Assembly: GCA_021613375.1 (NCBI GenBank)
Contig: CM038725.1
Span: 11,035,089 to 11,099,088, forward strand
DNA: 64,000 bases
DNA from: Megaleporinus macrocephalus
Lineage: Eukaryota; Chordata; Actinopteri; Characiformes; Anostomidae
Direction of reading: 5' to 3'
The notes under the pieces were generated by a model that saw only the letters and a list, made by a program, of their open reading frames with translations, made no database searches and had not been told where the DNA came from. Each line of letters starts with the position of its first letter. The stretch's first letter is position 1. Positions 11,464 to 23,987 of this stretch are shown piece by piece. The translations under genes and the position numbers were made by a program.

Positions 11464-12051
11464 ATAAAACCTAGTGAGCTCCTACATAGGCAGCATTTTA
11501 CTTCATAGTATGCGCTCCCACCATGTAGACTGTCCCAATTCTTACATACCTTAAACGTGCTGTCTACTAAGGCACCTTACTTTGGCCTGATTTTAAGGAA
11601 GCATCAGATGCTTCCTCAGCCGCTAAGTCAATCCCATGATGCAACGCAGGCAAATCTATGAGCAGTGAAGTGGTTTTAAATGTGAGTTATTTTGATTCTC
11701 TGGAGTTTTAATGTGTTTCTTGTCATATAATCACACAAAACAGTACTTTATTTACAACGTTTCAACAAGTTGTTGACCATTTTGCAGTTTTATGCTCGAT
11801 CCATTAGCATTTATGCTAGCAGATTTTTAAGCCTCAGGCTATTGTTTTGGATGCCGGCTGGTAACTTAGCAACCAGCTAAACCACCGGTCACGTGCTGCA
11901 GTGGGCGGGAACAAGCTGTGACGCATCTGCTTTCTAAATAGATTGTCTCAGTAATCTGTTTTATGAGGAGAGATGTCAGACAGAACGCTGCTACTTAAAC
12001 AGCTGCCTACCTAGACAGCCTACTTAGACAGCTAGGTTTTGAGACACAGCC
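11464..12051. mobile_element. GGGTGTGTCTCA-family TIR element, copy 1
   Basis: Matches copies at 20144-20744 and 40460-42261 throughout, for example CCTAGTGAGCTCCTACATAG, GCTGTCCCAATTCTTACATA-like sequence and GTGGGCGGGAACAAGC. The left terminus is replaced by GGATATAAAACC; the right terminus GCTAGGTTTTGAGACACAGCC is retained but mutated. No open frame, so non-autonomous. Confidence 0.85.
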
Positions 12052-14217
12052 ATAGACTGCTGAAGTCGATCTCTAACCAATGTCAACTGTCAGTCATGAG
12101 CTATTCTCAACACTGCAGAATTCATCCTTTACCAAACTGTCTACCAGTGACAAAATAACAGGCCTCATTTACAAGAGGCCTCATTAACAACAGTATTTAC
12201 GTTTGGTTTTTTTTTCTGAGAAATGCCGAGAGAACAAGTCCATGTCAGGTTCGTGTTCTCCGCTTCATCAATAATGCTGATGCAATGCCAACATTTGTGT
12301 GGCTTCATCAGCCACGTACCACTTTGAGGCAACACTTCCTAAAACTGCATATGTGGGCTTTATAAAGTCATTTCTTATTGAGGATAGTCAGTGAATGAGG
12401 CCTACTGAGAGTAAACTTCTTATAGGGAGATGGCTGGAAGATTTTTTTTCTGTTTATTTACACAGTCCAAAGATTTCTCCCTCTTGTCCCTGGCTCAGCT
12501 CTTCAGCCTGTGTGCCCACGCAGTGTTGGACAGCTGGGATGTTATTAAAAAGCTTACACCATTTAGATGTTTGTTGCTGATGTTACTACAGTGGTGAACA
12601 CATCACAGCTATATTGGTCAGGATGCCTTATTAACTAACAGTACACTTACAGTGTAGTTGGGGGCAGCACTGTCATGGTCCTATTGACTGGTCAACAACA
12701 TGGCGGTGGCAGTGCCAGTCAATAATTATGTGTAGTAAGAGTACAGTACTATTATATAAGATAATTTATTATAATACTGTATCATAGTGCTATAACTATT
12801 GATTACCATTTCAAAACCTGAATGTTATCTGTACGCTGTTCATTTTTATAGATAACAGTCTGTTGTACAATAGTACAAACTGCATAAGCAAGTCTAGTTG
12901 ACATTAATTAACAGCTTCATGCAGCTTGGCAACTGCTAAAATGATGCTAAAAGCTTCTTGTACTTATATCTGCATTAGCATCACAATTCCAATTCAATCT
13001 AAAGTAGCAAACTTGGCTGATTGTCTACATTCGAGATAAGGAGGTTGAGCTTTAGAGAGCAGTAAGGCATCAACGTATTACACTGCTGTGCCGCACAGTC
13101 CGGTTAGTTTTCTCAGCCAATTTTGATGCTGCTGCTCAACAAATTAGGAGGTGGACAGCTATTCCGAGGTTGCGGCTGGGTTTATTTGTTTGTTTATTAA
13201 CGGCAAAGCTATTCTGGCCGACTTTGAACCTCATGACTCTGTTTTCAATGGGCTTCTCGCTGTGGATTAGAACAGACAACCTTATTGTCCTTCATAATAA
13301 ACTAGTCATAAAATAATTGTGCCATCATATTGAGGAGTCTCATCATCATGCTGAGTATCTATGGTTTCACTGGGAATTTAGTTCTCCTCACATAAATGAA
13401 TAGCTGCTCCCTTTACAGTGAGACAGATGGTGGTTATAAATATAGCGGTGAGACTGCAGAGGCCTGCTCGACGTAGTTAGAGCGACCCCTGCTGGAGCAG
13501 GGCGTAGATACTGAAGGGCTGAGGGTGTCTGTGCATTTAGCTCTTCCTTTGTGGTTGAATGTCCTCAGGATGATGGAAAACAATTTCACATTGAGGTGAA
13601 CGTTGGATGGTTACCAAGGACAACCTGAAGCCATTTTCTCCTGAATGTCGAGCTTTTATTTGATAGTGAAGAAGCAAAAACATATTAGCGTTTGAGTCCT
13701 GAGGTGAAGAGGGGGAGGTTTTTGGTACAGCACACTAACATTTAAGAACAGTATTCAAGAAATCAGTCGAAATGTTAACAAAGACAGAAACAAATATGTA
13801 TTTGCTGTTAAACTTTTTACTAGAGTATATGATTTGGTGTGAAGCAGCTGTAGAGTTTAGTTTGCAATGCTGATATCCCTGATTGTGAGACATTACCAAA
13901 CATTACATGAACATATATCTCTGTTCAGCAAATACAGCATATAATTCTTTAGGTATTCATTATATATAGATCTAATTTTACACAATACCTGTTTAATTAT
14001 ATGCTTAAAGGTCATGCATGATGGGTTGAATGTGAGTCAGTGAGTCAGCAAAAGTTCTCATACATATATAATACAAATACTAATTACAAATATGCTGCCT
14101 GAAGCCTGAAACATTGACTTTTCAAAGAGAGGTACATGCAGGGTGTTGTAAGACGAAGTGGTACCCAAAGAAAATCTTTTTTTTCAGCTAGATTAACCAC
14201 TATTGTATCATTATTAC
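12052..14217. other. No gene recognised
   Basis: About 2.2 kb of mostly unique non-coding sequence. The stretch at about 13000-13300 has a balanced, low-repeat composition that could be conserved, but nothing specific can be said. No splice pattern or domain is visible. Confidence 0.55.
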
Positions 14218-14405
14218 ATTTTTTTTGTCTACATCATGTGAATGAAGCAGATGCTCTTTATATTCTGTGAAGGTCCGAAGGAAATCCTTCAATAAAGCTT
14301 AAAAAAAGTCTGGTTCCATTCACTTACATTAAAAGTAAAGTAAAGGAAAGTCTCTCCTGTAAAGTTATTATTTTAGAAATATGTGTTTTTTCTTTGGACA
14401 GCAAC
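14218..14405 (+). repeat. CCATTGACTTACATTGAAAG-family repeat, copy 1
   Basis: Contains TCTACATCATGTGAA, GGTTCCATTCACTTACATTA, CTCTCCTGTAAAGTT and TTTCTTTGGACAGCAAC in the same order as at least seven other copies in the window. Non-coding. Confidence 0.7.
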
Positions 14406-15832
14406 AATATATACACATATACAGATTCACAGATCATGGATATCAAGTATAATGCTTGTGTTAAAGACATATTTAAGACACCTAAATTCTACTTCAGCCA
14501 TTATAATGGAACCCATTGCTCCACAATGCACATCCCTCTGAATGACGATTTTCCTATTAATGATGATGCGTCCACTGCTGTGATGCCATTCAAATCATTT
14601 TTACTGATTAATGCTTATGTTTCGATTTGCAGTGCTGCATTTGACCAGATGGGGGCAACACAAACACATTTCTTAGATGTAATACTACTTCCCACTATGT
14701 GATTGTAGTGGGATGGAGTGGAGTAGAGTGGAGTGGCCAGTGGCTCAAAGGATTTAGGTTATGTTGTTATGTGCTGTTGTATGTACTTATATACTTATAT
14801 TTATACATTTTCCTCCCAGTGATCCAAAATATGAATATTGCTCCATGCTAACTAACATTGTGGATCAAACTGAAGTCATACGACTTCACCCAAACAATAC
14901 AAATTATTAAATTAAGTTTTGTGAAATAAGGTAGTTAAGTTGTTATTACACTAGTAGGCTATAGTGTTGGTTTGACTAGCTGGTGTTGGTATGTAATATG
15001 AAATTATTAATTAAGTTTACTAGGTTTATTTTTATTTAGTGTTAGCTGGCTTGTAGCATGTATGTGGCATTATTCTGATTTGGGGTGTTAACAAGGTTGG
15101 GGTGTTGGTCAAGTGGTCAGTTTTTAAAAAAAATCTGATTAAAAGAAACATGATGTGTACTTTTATTATTTACATATGGATCTTTGTAATTCTATATCTT
15201 AAATAAGGATCAAAACTTTTAATTGCCTACTTCAGTTAATAAAACTAGACTGGTCTGGTTGCACCATTTAACTTACAGGTTGTGCCACCTGACTTTTTTC
15301 AGACTAATTTGGAATTAAGCAGGCATCTGTTTAGCCATAGAGACCTTTCTCATTGAACTTAAGCTTATACATATATTTGTTAAATAAATAAATAAATATT
15401 AATATTAATATATGTAATACAGTACAATTCATATGAAATTCCTAAGGTCATATTAACTGATTTGGTAAACCCATTCTAACCATTTTTTCCAAAATTGCCT
15501 TTTTAAGGTTTTTAAATACAGAATCATGCCAAAATATTTTATGCTTTTATAATATGCCTTTTTGATAGTTTATTTGACTGGCATACAAGACTGGGTGGCT
15601 ACACCACCTGACATTTTTAGACCTTTGAAGGCAAAAAAAGTATCATTTTATTTATTGGTTACATATTTATTAATTTTTTTTAGCAGACAAGACAAAAAGT
15701 ATCATGTTTAAAACTTTTTTGTTTACCAAAGGATGCAGATTTTGTGATTTAATCTCTCACATTAATAAATAAATTAGATGTTCATGATGGTAGAATTACT
15801 CATAGCTTCAGATGTTTCAGCTGCAAGCTTTA

Positions 15833-15836
<4 letters not shown>
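14406..15836. other. AT-rich non-coding stretch
   Basis: AT-rich. A frame at 14394-14702 has no recognisable domain. Two similar short blocks, around 15252-15300 (GTGCCACCTGACTTTTTTC) and 15588-15630 (ACACCACCTGACATTTTTA), suggest an old local repeat. A (TAAA)n tract lies near 15380. Confidence 0.55.

Positions 15837-15919
<83 letters not shown>
15837..15919. repeat. (TA)n microsatellite
   Basis: About 41 uninterrupted TA units. Confidence 0.97.
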
Positions 15920-15923
<4 letters not shown>

Positions 15924-16777
15924 GGCTTGCAGCTCCATTCACACATCATCACCGACCACTGGAAAAGATGATGCACTGAATTTACTTGTTCCAACAGTGG
16001 ACATCATTTTCACATGGACAGATTATCCTACATTAACACAGTTCTGTCCAATGTTTGTGTTGATGTAATATAATTGTTTTCCGCTGGAAAATATCAATAC
16101 ATTTGAAACAAATAAACTCACTAAACTACAGCAGAAGAGTATCTGTCCATTACCACATTTGTTTATATGCCCTTTTCCCAGTGCACTGAATATGTCAGTA
16201 ATCGGAAACCCGCAGTTGCAGGAGTTAGCCAAGAGCTTCTGGGTACATGTGTATGTTATTATTATTACTTTCTTGATCTTCATTATAGTCTCCCATAAAG
16301 GAGCGCTTGGACAGGACTGGCCTGAGGCTGGCCAGAGAGAAAGCTAATGTAAGATGGTGGGCCAGAAAGCTAAATGACAGTGATTCAGTCCAGAGAGCAT
16401 GTATTACAGGCTGAACAGAGAGAGAGAGAGAGAGCTGAGCTGAGATTTGAAGCAGACAGAGAGACACGGGCCACATGGGAGTTTGTCCAGCACAGCATGA
16501 GGCTTGCAGTGATATTGAAGCAACTGGACTTGCAGAATAATTCCAGATATGTGTTGAAAAACAACTGCTGTGTATGTCACTGAGCTCTGTCGTCTGAGCT
16601 TGTCTGTACGTGTGGTGGTGGCAGTTGAGGAGGAGGGGGCTCCTGCCTGCGCCTGTCCATCTGTCCACTTGTGCGTGGGTGTGCGACTATGCATGTGTCC
16701 ATCCATCCATCCAAATGTGTGGAGAAAGAGAGGGAGGGTGAGAGTGTGCATGTTTAGTGTCATTTGCAGGACTTTGA

Positions 16778-16779
<2 letters not shown>
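15920..16779. other. No gene recognised; short GA and CCAT tracts
   Basis: Holds a (GA)n tract at about 16416-16434 and a CCAT run near 16699-16713. Overlapping open frames on both strands here are low-complexity and lack any domain. Confidence 0.55.

Positions 16780-16827
<48 letters not shown>
16780..16827. repeat. (TA)n microsatellite
   Basis: About 23 TA units, 34 bp before the terminus of the repeat at 16861. Confidence 0.97.
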
Positions 16828-16829
<2 letters not shown>

Positions 16830-16860
16830 ATACCAGAAGACTGGGCCACATTATTACTAC

Positions 16861-17240
16861 TGATCAGCCATAGCATTAAAACCACCTGCTTGTTTGTAGA
16901 CCCACTGTCCACTTTATCAGGCCTTCGGTCCACTTTGTAGTTCTACAATAACAGACTGCCCATCTGCTTCTCTGCATGTTGTGCTACCCTGTTCTTCAAT
17001 GTTCAGGACCCCCGCAGGACAACAAACAAACAGGTATTACTAGGGTTGTGGATCATTCTCAGCACTACAGCGACACTGATGTGGTTGTGGTGATGTGTTG
17101 GTGTGTGTTGTGCTGGTGTGAGTAGATCAGATACCTCAGTGTCACTGCTGAACTGAGAATAGTTTACTAACCACAAATATCCAGCCAGCAGGGTTCTGTG
17201 GGCGGGGTTCTTTGGTCGCTGATGTAGGACTCGGAGATGA
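16861..17240. mobile_element. ATCAGCCATAACATT-family repeat, copy 2 (left half)
   Basis: Starts at the family terminus GATCAGCCATAGCATTAAAA. It continues with ACTTTGTAGTTCTACAATAA, GTTCTTCAATGTTCAGGACC, GATCATTCTCAGCACT and GTGTGTTGTGCTGGTGTGAG. It is reverse complement to the copies at 9978 and 18560, and fades out after about 17235. Confidence 0.8.
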
Positions 17241-17419
17241 CACACACATACTGTGCAGCAACAAATGAACGTTTAACACACCGGTACTATGTGAGTGCCA
17301 ACGTCAGAAGGTTTAACAAAGCAAAGAACCCTTAAATCATGGTTCTATGTAGAACTATTTGTTTGCATTACCACTTTTTAATATTGAAAGTGTGTCTGTC
17401 TATGTGCTTAACTGTCTAT

Positions 17420-17690
17420 GTGTTGCGCCAAATGTCCCCAGAATTATAGAAAAACCATGGACTTTTTTTTTTGTGGGGACACTGAAGGGACTTTTTTCAC
17501 GTCTCCTATTTCTGTTGAGCTTTCAGTGGCCGAGGTTAAGGTTAGGCTTGGGTTCAGTGTGGCACAGCAGGATTTAGTTACAGTAATAAAGACATCAATG
17601 AAAATAACACACAAAGACATGAATACAAAATCCTGTGTGTGTGCGTGTGTATGTGCATGTGTGTGTGTATATGTGTGTGTGTGGAACAGA
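17420..17690. repeat. TGTCCCC/GTGGGGAC repeat with (GT)n tail
   Basis: AATGTCCCCAG..TTGTGGGGACACTGAAGG, then ACACAAAGACATGAATACAA, then a degenerate (GT)n tract at 17634-17682. A paired TGTCCCC..GGGGACA motif followed by GT repeats is a pattern I know from teleost intergenic DNA. Frames across it are GT-driven. Confidence 0.5.
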
Positions 17691-18559
17691 CCAGAATGCT
17701 GTGACAGCAGTGCTCTCGGAGGGCTCCAGTCACAGATGGACAGTCTTAGCCAAACTCATGCTCAGCCATCATTTCACCAGCTCCACAGAACTCCTACTCA
17801 ACAGTCAGTTTACAGCATAACCCAAGCGTGACAGAATATCTGTTACAGTTTAGTATTTAAAAAATCTTTCTACACAGTGTTTTTTCTATTGAATTTGAGA
17901 AAATTTTGCCTTTTTATTTGAATTATTAAATATTAATGGATATTAAATGTATTTGAATCATTAAATCATTATTTATTGCAGTATTATTATATATTATATA
18001 TTAATATAACACTTACTCTTCATGTTCTTCAGATTTCCTCAGTATGAATAAGGATTTGACAGGTTTCTTTTGCTGAACAGTTGTTAAAATGACACAGTGA
18101 ATATCGTTTGGTCCAAAGGTGGCCAACAGATGATTGGTTTGGGTACTGATGGGTGTTGACATCATAACAAGAAAAAAAAAAAAAAACGTGTTGATAGTTA
18201 ATCAGATTAGTTGGCTCAGCTCAGTAAGACTTTTTATTTGGTTATAGTTCTCAAAATTATTAGAGTTATTATATCATATCATTTTCAATAAGAACTTAGT
18301 CTGCTTTCCAATGAACTAATTAACCACAACTGCAATAGGTTTGTCATTTATTTGAATTGTTTGTTATGGTACACAATGTTTGATTTGTATATGTTGAGCC
18401 TATGGTTTTGAGGAGATTCTAGTAGTAGATCCTGTGATTGCCATTATAAGATCATTATAGGATTGACCTACTTGATTTGTTATCTTTGTTCAGCATACCA
18501 GGGACATTTCCCTGTGAGCTTAAACTATTGCAAGTTAATAAAGTTCTTTCTGCTGGAGA
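17691..18559. other. No gene recognised
   Basis: AT-rich non-coding sequence with a poly-A run at 18171-18186. No domain or splice pattern. Confidence 0.55.
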
Positions 18560-19105
18560 TTTAAAACAGTGTGTCCACTCAGCGTCCTCGTCAGTCCACT
18601 CTGTGGCTGTAAAGTCAGAGACAATAGCTCATCTGCTGCTGCACAGTTTGTTTTGTGTTGGTTTGTGTAGGACGCTGTTGGCTGGATAGTTTGGGTTGGT
18701 GGACTATTCTCAGTCGAGCAGCGTTGCTGAGGTGTCTGCCGTGTCACTAACACACCACCACCACCACCACATCAGTGTTACTGCAGTGCTAAGAATAATT
18801 CACCACACCCATAATACCCACTCTGTGGTGGTCCTGTAGGGCTTCTTAACATTGATCAACAGGGAAACAAAGTATGCAGAGAAACAGAAACTACAGTTTG
18901 TAGTAGTAGACCTACAAAGTGCTCCTATATGGTAAACGAAGCTGCTAAAAAGGATAATGAGTGTAGATACATCCATACATGCATTAACTGCCGCTTAATT
19001 CCACTAGTCGGGGTCACGGGGGTGCTGGAGCCAATCCCAGTTCACCAGTCCATCGCATAGTGTAGATACAAGGTGGTGGTTTTAATGTTATGGCTAAATG
19101 ATATA
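18560..19105. mobile_element. ATCAGCCATAACATT-family repeat, copy 3
   Basis: Runs from the family's middle (GGTTGGTGGACTATTCTCAG at about 18692) through ACACACCACCACCACC, TACTGCAGTGCTAAGAAT and AAGTGCTCCTATATGG to the terminal AGGTGGTGGTTTTAATGTTA at about 19070-19095. It is interrupted at 18971-19058 by an inserted SINE tail. Confidence 0.8.
18971..19058 (-). mobile_element. 88-bp SINE 3' fragment with 11-bp target duplication
   Basis: Flanked by identical AGTGTAGATAC at 18960-18970 and 19059-19069. The insert is the reverse complement of the 3' tail of the tRNA-headed SINE at 34675-35026 (GATTGGCTCCAGC, GTGACCCCGACTAG). It ends on the minus strand in an ATGTATGGAT tail. The flanking duplication and severe 5' truncation indicate target-primed reverse transcription. 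Confidence 0.85.
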
Positions 19106-19224
19106 TTTGCAACATGCCAATTTCCAATATTACTTATAAACATAAAGCATAACATACATCTAAACCACCCCACCACCAACACAAACTACCAGGTAGTCAA
19201 AGTGAGCAATTGCAGTTGCACTGA

Positions 19225-19600
19225 TTGCTGCTCCTGAATCAATAATAATAATAAATATATAATGCCCAATGCTCTTGGTTTTCCGAGAATTACAAGTTCT
19301 TAAAGCCTAATAGCACGCAATCTCGCCTCTATGACACGCTATTTGTATTCAAGGCCGCAGCCTGAGGTCAATGTGGGCCATGTTAATGTTAATATGGTTC
19401 TGCCGCATCAATACTGCATGTGTTTCTGTTAACGTTTATATCACAGGCCCCGGCAAATTAACATACAGAAAAATATAACAGAGCTCTCAATAGCTATGGC
19501 GGGCTTGCTTCGATGTAGCCTCGTCTTGTGACCTGAGGGCTAAGAGGCAAATATTACATGCACAAGAGTTACGCTAATCAATATCAGCAGTTTTGCATGA
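19225..19600. promoter_or_regulatory. Candidate conserved non-coding block
   Basis: A repeat-free stretch with homeodomain-like and AT motifs (AATTAACATAC, GCTAATCAATATCAG, GTTAATGTTAATATGG) and scattered CpG. No open frame of note. It resembles vertebrate developmental enhancers in composition only. Confidence 0.22.
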
Positions 19601-19699
19601 AATCTTTGAACAAACAAGTGTAATATTCGCATATCAGGAAAGCACAGTCCATGCTGAAAAACCATGAAGGCATATGTGAAGTAGGAAGATGCCTATAGT

Positions 19700-19965
19700 G
19701 GAATTTAAGGAAGGGTGGCAAAATGTAGCAGTCACTCTGCCCTGCCCCATCTGGACACATGGTCTGGGAATGGTTTGAGGTGTTCATCCAGATTCCACAG
19801 ATCGCAATCCGATCAAGCATCTGTGGGATGTTCTGGAAAACAGCTATGTCATGTTACAGAGCTAAGATCTTCAGATATTATGGTGCAAAGGGTGCAAAAA
19901 GATCAGATCAGAACTGTTTTGGTTGACCAATAGCAGGTGGTCATTATGTTGTGGCTCATTGGTGC
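19700..19965 (+). pseudogene. Tc1-like transposon relic, 3' part
   Basis: CCAGATTCCACAGATCGCAA.. translates to PDSTDRNPIKHLWDVLE, resembling the SPDLNPIEHLWDVLE block of Tc1 transposases with a Glu-to-Lys change at the catalytic position. It ends with GGTGGTCATTATGTTGTGGC, similar to the outer end of related elements. Frames are broken. Confidence 0.6.
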
Positions 19966-20143
19966 TTATCTGCAAGCATTAGCCTCTAGCTCTCTGCACT
20001 TTGAGTGCTAATAAGCTGCTGAGAGATCACACCATGTATTCAGTGCTCCATGTTCAAAGCGAAGGGTCAGTTACAGAGATAAACTGGGACCTTTCATTTG
20101 GTTCATCTGGCTACCAGCTACATACAACTGTAGAACTGATATA

Positions 20144-20744
20144 GGGTGTGTCTCAAAACCTAGTGAGCTCCTACATAGACAGCATTTTACGTCATAGTAT
20201 GCGCTCCCAGCATGTAGGCTGTCCCAATTCTTACATATCTTAAACATGCTGTCTACTGAGACACTTTATTTTGACCTGATTTTAAGGAAGCATCGAACGC
20301 TTCCTCAGCCACTAAGACAATCCCATGATGCAACGCAGGCAACTCTAAGAGCAGTGAAGTGGTTTTAAAATGTGAGTTATTTTGATTCTCTCTGGAGTTT
20401 TAATGTGTTTCTTGTCATATAATCACATAAAACTGTATTTTATTATCAACTCTGTAACGAGTCGTTGACCATTTTGCAGTTTTATACTGGAGCCATTAGC
20501 GTTAATACTAGTGGATTTTTAAGTCTTGGGCTATTGTTTTGCATGCCGGCCGGTAGCTTAGCAACCAGATAAACCACCAGTCGTGTGCTGCAGTGGGCGG
20601 GAACAAGCCGTGACGCAGTCTCTCTCTAACTAGAGCGTCTCAGTAATCTGTTTTATGAGGAGAGATGAGGAGAGAACACTGCTACTTAAACAGCTGCTAC
20701 CTAGACAGCCTACTTAGGCACTCACTAGGTTTTAAGACACACCC
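20144..20744. mobile_element. GGGTGTGTCTCA-family TIR element, copy 2 (best preserved)
   Basis: Left terminus GGGTGTGTCTCAAAACCTAG and right terminus ACTAGGTTTTAAGACACACC form inverted repeats of about 20 bp. The element is 601 bp, non-coding and uninterrupted. It serves as the reference that lets the insertions in the 40460-42261 copy be read. No convincing target duplication is visible here. Confidence 0.88.
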
Positions 20745-20924
20745 CTAAAGTACCGTTTTTGCAGCCAAGATGTGCATAGAATGCTATCTGTATATTAAAC
20801 CATGAGTCACACTCCTTACAGGACTTAAAGCAACTATATCATCATCGTCCAAAGAAGAACATATAGCTCCATTTTTAATCCTTTTTTTTTGTTTGTTTTT
20901 TTAACTTTAAACCCTGTGAAAGTT

Positions 20925-21430
20925 GTATTCAATTCAATTCAATTCAAGTTTACTTGTATAGCACTTTTTATAACAGTGTTGTGAGAATGCAATGCAGCTT
21001 CACAGAAGTTTAAAAAAACACAGTTACAACATGTATCCCCCATTGAGCAAGCCACAGGTGAAGGTGGCAAGAAAAACTCCCTCAGACTGGAGGAAGAAAC
21101 CTTGGGAGGAACCGAGACTCACGAGAGGAGACCTATCCTCCTCTGGTCAAACAGTATCTACAGTTTAATAAACTAAATACCAAAGAATCTCTGTTTGAGG
21201 TCTGGATGGTAAAAGCTTGAGACTGCACAGGTAGAGACCATCTCTGACTGAGCTAAAACAGTCCCATCACATCTCAAAGCTGGTACATCTGGATGACTTA
21301 CTGATGCAGTGGAGGGTGTAGCAGATGGCAAGGATTAAGAGAAGAGCTGGTTGGTGTTAGGTGAGGGCGGAGGCCCTCTGATGGTCAGTCTTCCACCAAC
21401 ATTCGGCACGACAGGAGGGCAGTCACTTGG
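20925..21430. mobile_element. Fish LINE/SINE-tail repeat, copy 1
   Basis: Begins with (AATTC)n, then GTTTACTTGTATAGCACTTT, GAGCAAGCCACAGGTGAAGG, GAAACCTTGGGAGGAACC and CCTCCTCTGGTCAAACAGTA. The same order occurs at 58595-59330. This is a teleost interspersed repeat I recognise by sight. Non-coding; superfamily not assigned. Confidence 0.75.
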
Positions 21431-21689
21431 GAGTATGGCTGCAGAAAATATTAACATTTTTCAGAGGGTGGCTTGTGACTCCAGTAGATCTAACTATAAC
21501 AGCATAAATTAAAAGGAGAGAACCAGAAGGTAACATAGATATGAGAGTACCCTGAGACACTGGCATCCCCCCATTCCACCGTGAACAAACCTGTGTGATC
21601 AAGTATTGGGACAATAGCACCAACATCTCATTTTACCATAAACCTCTGTGTCCATCAACCCCTGGAAGTTTAATTACCAAAAGGCTAAA

Positions 21690-21880
21690 GTATGTTTTCA
21701 GATTGAGATTGTCCTGAACATTAACTGGGATGAATGGACCAATAGAAATGCTCCAAAATTACTTGAAATAAAACCTTTTTACATTAAGTCAAATTAAGAG
21801 TTAAGAACATTTCTGGCCTTTTTCTGTTAAGTTACTAGTTTGGAGAGATTTATATTTCTTTGGACAGCAATAGCATGTTG
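21690..21880 (+). repeat. CCATTGACTTACATTGAAAG-family repeat, copy 2
   Basis: Contains GAATGGACCAATAGAAATGC, CCAAAATTACTTG and TTTCTTTGGACAGCAATAGC in family order, with the middle diverged. Confidence 0.6.
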
Positions 21881-23985
21881 AATAGATATATGACTAACCT
21901 GTTTAACACCTGTTGAAAGTCTCTGCCAGCCCAACTCTATTCTTTCATTGGAGCGTTAGCTTTAGCATAGTTTACAGTGACGGATGTTCAGCAAAATGAC
22001 ATGCCTCAACCGTAATCACAAATGCCATGCTAATTAGCTTTAGCTTCCTTTTTACATAAAGTCTTTAACCCAGAAACACCGGGGCAGGAAAGTCTACTCT
22101 ATGTTCTTAATCAAAGCTTTTCAGTTGCCATGAAACAGGAAAACGTAGTTCTGTCTACAGGCAAAGGAGCTTATATGCACAGTGTTAGCTCTGTGCTAAT
22201 CACAGCCCTCTGCTAATCAATGTTTGCTGCCATGGACTTTTTTTTAAACACAAAACCAGCGTATCACGAAAGCACGCTGTAATTCAAAGCCGGTCAAGCC
22301 CCATAAAACATGAAAACAAAATTAGGTCTCTTTTAAAAGAAGGAAGGAGCGTTGCGCTGTGTTTTTAATCATACTTCTGATGGAGTCGTGAACGTTTCCA
22401 AGCGCGTTAAGGACCAGCGGAGTGCGCCTGGATAAAAATAGTGCCAGTCTTGCCAGTAATGACAAAAGCATGCCTACTGATCCGCAGGCAAACCAACATC
22501 TTTTCTCAGAGGCAGAAGCCAAGACCAATAACAGGCCTTTTTCTCTGTTGAGTGAGTTCAGCACAAATAATTGGAACTGACTCAAGGGAGCAAGACGCAG
22601 TAGAGTTTCCATAATGCATTCATTCACTGTATTATAGCTCTTCTGCATGACTTTCTATGAAAAGCGATTGTGTTAGGTATGTACTGATTTCATCTAGGTT
22701 GCCCTATACATTGGTTAACGTCACTTTTAATTGCGTCCAGTTGTTAAGGAAGCAAAGACATCTCTCTCTCTCTCTCTCTTTTTTTTTGAGGTTCATATTA
22801 TGCATGATGCACTGAATCATTTCTGCTGATCCACACACTGCAGCTTTTTCTTCTTGGCAGAAGCGTGCGGGGGAAGAGAGAGAGAGAGAGAAAGTCCTAA
22901 TTAATCCTCATGTAAATTTCACCCCAGGCAAAATGAGCTTCTTTGCTTTCGGTTATCAGAGCGAATTGGCAAAAAGAGCCACCGGGGAAAGTCATTTGTA
23001 GTCCGCTAAAGTGCTGCTTGTTCTCTGGGCTTCTTCCAGTCAACTTGAGGTCTGTCCAGGCATCATCATGTGAGGTCACAGTAGTTGACAGTAAGTCATA
23101 GAGCGGCCAAGAGTTTCATTTGGCCTGCGAAAACCTTACTTACATACATTTGACTTGAAAAACCAGAGTGATAAGAAGGCAATGTAACTGTGTAGCGTCT
23201 GTGATTTCACTAGCCGATGCTCCTTTTCCAGTGTGTTAACCACTGTGCCATACTTAATATACCTTTTCATTCGCCGTGCAACAAACCACGACTGTATGCA
23301 ATACACCAGGGGTATTTTATTAGAATTCAGTAAGGTCCAGTTGGGGGAAATTTCTTTAGGCCAAGGTCCGGACCATCATCATTTCTATCTTGTGTTATGA
23401 TTCAGTGGTGAATCCAGTTTACTGAAGTAGTCTAGTAATAGTATCTTGTGTCAACAACTGAAAGACCAACACATCACACATAACCGTTCAATATATTTCA
23501 ATACATTTACTGTTCAAATGAGGAACTGAATTAATTATGTATAAAACTTTGGTTTGGTTTGGAGCTGGCTATGAGAGAATAAACATAAGTCTTGGTACAT
23601 TCCTGGTTAAAAAGTCGTTTTTCGTTCTCCTTTTTTTTAGCACGCCGCGCCTTTCTGCGGCTTACAATAAACACTGTCCAAACACTGTTTGGGGCTGCAT
23701 TGGACAACATCTGGGTCCGGACCTGGACCGCGTTCCACCTATTAGTGACCGCTGCAATACACTGTAATATAGTTTATGCTTGGTAGCAATGTTTTGCTAG
23801 TTATCCATATGTACACAATACAATTCTAAAGAATTTGAATACCAGCCAAATTCAGAATGACAGACATTATTAGATATTCAGCTTAAGTAAAAACCTTAAG
23901 ATAATTTTTCAGGTTTCGAGGTGTTTATTAATAATATAGAATCATAGTAGGTATTAGTGTACATGTATGTATATCTACACATCTA
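21881..23985. other. No gene recognised
   Basis: Mostly unique non-coding sequence, with (CT)n near 22763-22778 and (GA)n near 22875-22891. No splice pattern or domain. The middle part is listed separately as a candidate regulatory block. Confidence 0.55.
22660..23080. promoter_or_regulatory. Candidate conserved non-coding block
   Basis: A low-repeat stretch around two dinucleotide tracts with motifs such as ATTATGCATGATGC and CCTAATTAATCCTCATGTAA. The latter is a strong homeodomain-type core. No coding frame is credible. Inference from composition only. Confidence 0.22.
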
Positions 23986-23987
23986 TA

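Noticed and set aside
16225..16763. Overlapping minus-strand frames of 119 and 147 codons
   Set aside because: Driven by GA/CT and CCAT tracts, with no domain, and overlapping each other in different frames.
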